From: [Eubacterium] yurii subsp. margaretiae ATCC 43715
GTDB taxonomy: Bacteria > Bacillota > Clostridia > Peptostreptococcales > Filifactoraceae
Assembly (NCBI GenBank): GCA_000146855.1
Contig: GL405246.1
Span: 388,323-416,919 of the forward strand
Direction of reading: 5' to 3'
Length of the DNA stretch: 28,597 nucleotides
Numbering within the stretch: the stretch's first letter is position 1; each line of letters opens with the position of its first letter. A program made the translations under genes and the position numbers. Below, piece after piece: positions 25,226 through 28,597 of this stretch. The notes under the pieces were generated by a model. It searched no databases, was not told where the DNA came from, and saw nothing but the letters and a program-made list of their open reading frames with translations.

Positions 25226-25256
25226 AAAACTGTGGGTGATTTTCATCCATGGTTTT
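25226..25256 (+). terminator. Hairpin after the alpha/beta hydrolase gene
   Basis: AAAACTGTGGGTGA can pair over 14 positions (three G-U) with TCATCCATGGTTTT around a 3-nt loop. The trailing tract is only four T and then A, so termination is plausible but not strong. Confidence 0.55.
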
Positions 25257-25384
25257 AAAAAATTATATGATTTATGACTTTGTTGTGAATATTCTAAAAA
25301 TATTTTATCTATCATTTTATTAGATTTTAACATTAATATATCTATAAGAATAAAGGAATTTAACATAGTATTAGGAGGGGTGAA

Positions 25385-25984
25385 ATGAAAAAAATAAAAA
25401 TATTAGCATTGTTTGTTCTACTGGCTATTATTTCAGCTTGTAGTACAGGAAACAACACGCTCAGTGATATAAACAATAAACAAGATACTTCTAATGATAA
25501 GACTGCAAAGACCCTGGTTGTGTATTTTTCTCAGACAGGAAGTACAAAGAAATTGGCAGAGTTTATAGCAAAGGAAACAAAGGCGGATTTGTTTGAACTA
25601 AAACCTGCTCAGTCTTATTCAAATGCAGATATAGACTGGACTGATGAAAACAGTAGGGTGGTAAAAGAACATAATAATATACCTAATGTAGAGGTAAAAC
25701 TTGAAAATACGAATGTGCCAAACTTTGAAAGCTATGATAAAGTATTTATAGGAGCACCGATATGGTGGGGAGAGCTCTCATGGGTAGTGGACGACTTTGT
25801 AAAGAGTAATGACTTTAAGGGTAAGAAACTTGTAGCATTTTCAACATCTCTATCTTCAGGTAATTCTGAAAGTGGAAAGAGACTGGAAGGCTATACAAAA
25901 GATGTGCAGTGGCTCAAAGGTGAAAGATTTTCATCAAATTTCAATGAAGATGATGTTAAAAAATGGCTTGAAACATTGAACTGA
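25385..25984 (+). CDS. Flavodoxin-like lipoprotein
   Basis: 199 residues. Type II (lipoprotein) signal: MKKIKILALFVLLAIISAC with the lipobox cysteine at 19, so the mature protein is lipid-anchored on the outer face of the membrane. The flavodoxin fold follows: TLVVYFSQTGSTKKLAEFI holds the FMN phosphate loop (SQTGSTKK), and WWGEL and the DDFVKSND region follow. An externally anchored flavodoxin would transfer electrons between membrane donors and extracellular partners or enzymes; this is inference. AGGAGG precedes ATG. It is the third plus-strand gene of the AKR-hydrolase-flavodoxin series, with gaps of 160 and 236 bp. Confidence 0.92.
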   Translation: MKKIKILALFVLLAIISACSTGNNTLSDINNKQDTSNDKTAKTLVVYFSQTGSTKKLAEFIAKETKADLFELKPAQSYSNADIDWTDENSRVVKEHNNIPNVEVKLENTNVPNFESYDKVFIGAPIWWGELSWVVDDFVKSNDFKGKKLVAFSTSLSSGNSESGKRLEGYTKDVQWLKGERFSSNFNEDDVKKWLETLN

Positions 25985-26002
25985 AAAAAGAAAAATAACA
26001 TA

Positions 26003-26132
26003 AAATAGATAGAATAAAAATAACACTAATTTCTATTAAGACTTCTTATAGAATTGAAACTTCAGTTTAGAAAGTTTGATTTAATAATTGCCTTTAATTT
26101 GAGATTAGTGTTATTTATACTATTATCTATTT
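26003..26132. repeat. 130-bp inverted-repeat element between convergent genes
   Basis: Left arm 26003-26033 and right arm 26101-26132 are imperfect inverted repeats. A block AATAACACTAAT(T/C)TC is near perfect, and outer AAATAGATA also matches. The interior of about 67 bp can fold further. It fills the 163-bp gap between the convergent flavodoxin and MFS genes. It may serve as a bulky bidirectional terminator, or be a MITE-like element; neither is shown. Confidence 0.6.
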
Positions 26133-26147
26133 AATTTTATTGAAATG

Positions 26148-27398
26148 TTATGCTTGCTCTTTTACAGTATCTATTAGGCTTATATTCTTATTCTTAGCTA
26201 TTTTCAAGCAGATGACAACAAGTCCTATTCCTGATAAGATTATCATAAATCCTGTACCTCTACCCTTGCCCATACCTATTATATCGCTTAAGATGTGCTT
26301 TTGGGCAAACATTGGCTCGAAGATATAGTCTGCTACAAATCCGCTTATTAAATAGGCGGATATATTGCCCAATTGAGTTAATAGACTGATAAAGCCCCAT
26401 ATCTTGCCCTGATATTCGTTGGCTATGTTTTTACGTACCAAGACATCGCAACTTGTATTCATAAAAGGTAGGGTAAAGAATATTAAGAATATGCTGAGGC
26501 ATATAAATATAAGACTTGTACTTACACCGCTACACGCCATAAATATTCCGCAAAAAATACCTGCTGTAGACAAAATCTTTTGAAAGTTTTGTTTAAATGC
26601 CAATATAGAGATAAGAATACTGCTTATCAACATTCCTGAAGCCGATATCGACTCTAAGATTCCCAAGGTCTTTTTGTCAGCAAGTGAAAGTATCAAAGGT
26701 TTGAGTAATACTTGTAACATACCTATAAAGAAGCAGACAAAGAACATTACAAATATAAGAGAAAGTACACCTTTGTTCTTTTTAAGCACATCAATGCTGA
26801 GTTTGATATCTTCCATAAAATGATTTGAAGAAGACTTGCTTACTTTAGGTATTTGTTTTTTCACGATGTAAATAATGATACAAGTGATAAAAAACGTACA
26901 TATATCTATCAGCAAAATCAATCTTATATCAAAAAAACTCATTAACATACCTGCTAAGATGGGTGAAAGCAAGAATTTTGAATTATATGCTATTTGCATC
27001 ATGGCACTTGCCTTGGAAAAATCATCTTCACTTACTATATCAGTGATAGTAGAGCGGTATGCAGGCTCTGAAAAAGCGGAAAATAAGGAGCTTATCGTAA
27101 CCCCTACAAAAATAGGAAGAATTGATGAAGAATTAAGATTGAAAAATATAAATACTACTCCAAGTCCTGATAGCAAATCTGCTGCTATCATCATAGCACG
27201 TCTGTCATATCTGTCTGCAAGTATGCCGGCTACAGGAGACAGCAAGATATTAGGTAGATATGCAAGTAGGGTGATTAAAGAAGTATAGGTAATCATATTG
27301 GTTTTTTCATATACATATACCGAAATGGCAAAACTGCTCATTCCTGTTCCTATATTGGAAATCATCTCTCCTATCCAAAGTTTATAAAAAATATTCAT
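26148..27398 (-). CDS. MFS transporter, probable drug/metabolite exporter
   Basis: 416 residues, twelve hydrophobic helices. The loop between helices 2 and 3 contains GILADRYDRRAMMIAADL, the MFS motif A (G-x-L-a-D-r-x-g-r-r/k). The protein is of the DHA1-like/enterobactin-exporter-like type. AGGAGGG precedes the ATG. TetR sits 396 bp upstream in the same direction, and this pairing is typical of regulated efflux. The substrate is unknown. Confidence 0.92.
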   Translation of the reverse strand: MNIFYKLWIGEMISNIGTGMSSFAISVYVYEKTNMITYTSLITLLAYLPNILLSPVAGILADRYDRRAMMIAADLLSGLGVVFIFFNLNSSSILPIFVGVTISSLFSAFSEPAYRSTITDIVSEDDFSKASAMMQIAYNSKFLLSPILAGMLMSFFDIRLILLIDICTFFITCIIIYIVKKQIPKVSKSSSNHFMEDIKLSIDVLKKNKGVLSLIFVMFFVCFFIGMLQVLLKPLILSLADKKTLGILESISASGMLISSILISILAFKQNFQKILSTAGIFCGIFMACSGVSTSLIFICLSIFLIFFTLPFMNTSCDVLVRKNIANEYQGKIWGFISLLTQLGNISAYLISGFVADYIFEPMFAQKHILSDIIGMGKGRGTGFMIILSGIGLVVICLKIAKNKNISLIDTVKEQA

Positions 27399-27677
27399 CT
27401 TGCCCTCCTGTAAGATTTCTAAATAATAATTTTTTCTTTTTAAATTAATCTTGTATAATTTTAAATATTAATTAGTTCTATCTGTTGAAATTTAATGTTT
27501 ATATTAATGTTGATTTGATTTGCAAAAATCTTTTCTTTGCATAGTTTAGACTATCATCTATTTAATCTATCGATAGGTCATTTGTATAAAATTGTAGTTA
27601 GGTATCATTCTATTAAATTTTAGAATTACACTTATAATATCAATGATAAAAAGTAAATTTGTCTACTACTTTATCAA

Positions 27678-27692
27678 GACCGACCGCCAGTC
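27678..27692. promoter_or_regulatory. GC-rich imperfect palindrome, candidate TetR operator
   Basis: GACCGACCGCCAGTC is an isolated GC-rich 15-mer in an otherwise AT-rich gap. The outer three bases and the fifth (and mirror) pair. It resembles GACCGACC-type half sites bound by some TetR regulators. It lies between the TetR terminator and the MFS gene. The rest of the 396-bp gap (27399-27677) shows only AT-rich DNA with a CTATCGATAG palindrome and short hairpins. Confidence 0.5.
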
Positions 27693-27703
27693 ATTTGATG
27701 TGT

Positions 27704-27744
27704 AAAAAAAATACAGGATAATTATATCTCTAAACTGTATTTTT
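27704..27744. terminator. Terminator after the TetR gene
   Basis: AAAAATACAG (27707-27716) pairs with CTGTATTTTT (27735-27744) over an 18-nt loop. On the minus strand it ends in eight T, fitting a terminator for the TetR gene. Confidence 0.7.
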
Positions 27745-27794
27745 AATTTTTATCTAAATTCATTTTTTTTAACTTATCATAAAAAATATATAAA

Positions 27795-28421
27795 TTATAA
27801 ATTATAATCTTTTAGTTTAGACATTATCGCACCTTCTTCAACGCCTAATATCTGTTCTAAGAGGTCAACTATAGAGCTGAAAATCTCCATCTTTTCTTCC
27901 TTGTTCATATGGAAGATTCCATCATCTAAGAGAGTTACAGATGATGAAAGTATGATTTTCAGATATTGGCGTGGATGTTTGCACTTGAATGCACCATCCT
28001 TATTGCCCTGTATTATCAGTTCTTCCAATAGAGGAGATACTCTGTTTACTATCATATATATGGATTTTTGGTGCATTAAGGAGTTTTCCGCCTTGTGCAG
28101 TTCGTCTAATATCTCATCTCCCATAGTATCTTCTATCTGCATAGCAAAGAGTGAGCCTACTATTTTTTCTATATAATCAAGTTTGTCGTCATGTAGTACT
28201 TTGTATATCCTATTTACTATCATGTCAGTGCCCTTGTCCACTATGGCGTCAAGCACCTCTTCTTTTGATTTGAAATAGTGATAAAATGTGCCCTTTGCAA
28301 TTCCTATAGCGTCTATTATCTCTGCGACACTACAGGCTGAATATCCCTTTGTCATAAATAGACTTTGTGCTGTATCTATTATTTCGTTTTTTCTCTCATC
28401 ATGTGCTTTTACAATTCTCAT
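27795..28421 (-). CDS. TetR/AcrR-family transcriptional regulator
   Basis: 208 residues. N-terminal TetR helix-turn-helix: IIDTAQSLFMTKGYSACSVAEIIDAIGIAKGTFYHYFKSKEEVLDAIVDKG (about 13-64), with the signature GTFYHYFKSKEE. The C-terminal alpha-helical ligand-binding domain is diverse. A GGTGG-like SD precedes ATG by 7 nt. A terminator follows, so it is separate from the MFS gene downstream, which is its probable target. The ligand is unknown. Confidence 0.93.
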   Translation of the reverse strand: MRIVKAHDERKNEIIDTAQSLFMTKGYSACSVAEIIDAIGIAKGTFYHYFKSKEEVLDAIVDKGTDMIVNRIYKVLHDDKLDYIEKIVGSLFAMQIEDTMGDEILDELHKAENSLMHQKSIYMIVNRVSPLLEELIIQGNKDGAFKCKHPRQYLKIILSSSVTLLDDGIFHMNKEEKMEIFSSIVDLLEQILGVEEGAIMSKLKDYNL

Positions 28422-28597
28422 ATCAATACCACCGTTTTATGCTAAATAGTAAAATCAATAAATTATTCTTTAGTTTTAATAAATTTATTTTTTCTAATCA
28501 CTTTAATGTTTGTTTATAACTTACTCAACTTTCTCACTAAAATTATTGCAATTTTCTTTAAAATTTAAACATTTATAGATTTTTTAATACACTACTT

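Overview
The window is AT-rich, with Gram-positive style Shine-Dalgarno sites (AGGAGG and variants), TTGACA/TATAAT promoters, an FMN riboswitch, an infC gene whose best start is ATT, and a secreted SLH-domain protein. Together these point to a low-GC Bacillota member, most likely an anaerobic clostridial-type bacterium. I suspect an oral or gut Peptostreptococcaceae-like organism, but that is inference and not something the sequence proves. I see no phage, insertion sequence, CRISPR array, rRNA or tRNA.

Layout. (1) 164-2754, plus strand: glycerol kinase is followed by three translationally coupled small membrane genes. The last has a prepilin-type N-terminus and the first two look PilO-like. 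(2) 3095-3865, plus: a solitary ParB/Noc-family protein. (3) 3906-4735, minus: a riboflavin transporter S component (RibU) under an FMN riboswitch with a terminator. Divergent from it is an SLH-domain surface protein (4884-6422, plus). (4) 6587-14794, minus: a housekeeping block read right to left, with L20-type leader, infC, rpmI, rplT, potassium uptake ktrB-ktrA, a SpoU-family RNA methyltransferase, an unknown membrane protein, pheS and pheT. (5) 14831-15436, minus: a DinJ/YafQ-type toxin-antitoxin pair whose promoter and RBS lie in a 33-bp inverted repeat. (6) 15497-17970, plus: an Rrf2-type regulator with a 41-bp palindromic operator over its own promoter, an MDR-family oxidoreductase and a nitroreductase. 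(7) 18351-18575, plus: an orphan ribbon-helix-helix antitoxin. (8) 18661-21193, minus: an ABC-2 type exporter (ATPase plus two permeases). A 759-bp stretch upstream of it holds a candidate 22-codon leader ORF overlapping a terminator, a 23-bp perfect palindrome and a dispersed repeat copy. (9) 21953-25984: a LysR regulator divergent from an aldo/keto reductase, then a secreted alpha/beta hydrolase and a lipoprotein flavodoxin. (10) 26148-28421, minus: an MFS exporter and a TetR regulator separated by 396 bp, with a GC-rich operator-like site.

The genes fall into a translation and potassium core (infC to pheT), and an accessory half from about 14.8 kb onward made of toxin-antitoxin, redox/detoxification and export modules, most with a local regulator. 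The most notable structures not explained by genes are a family of about 115-124 bp intergenic elements with conserved ATACTAA/TTAGTAT ends (three copies here), and the compact promoter-peptide-terminator unit upstream of the ABC exporter, which has the architecture of an attenuator.
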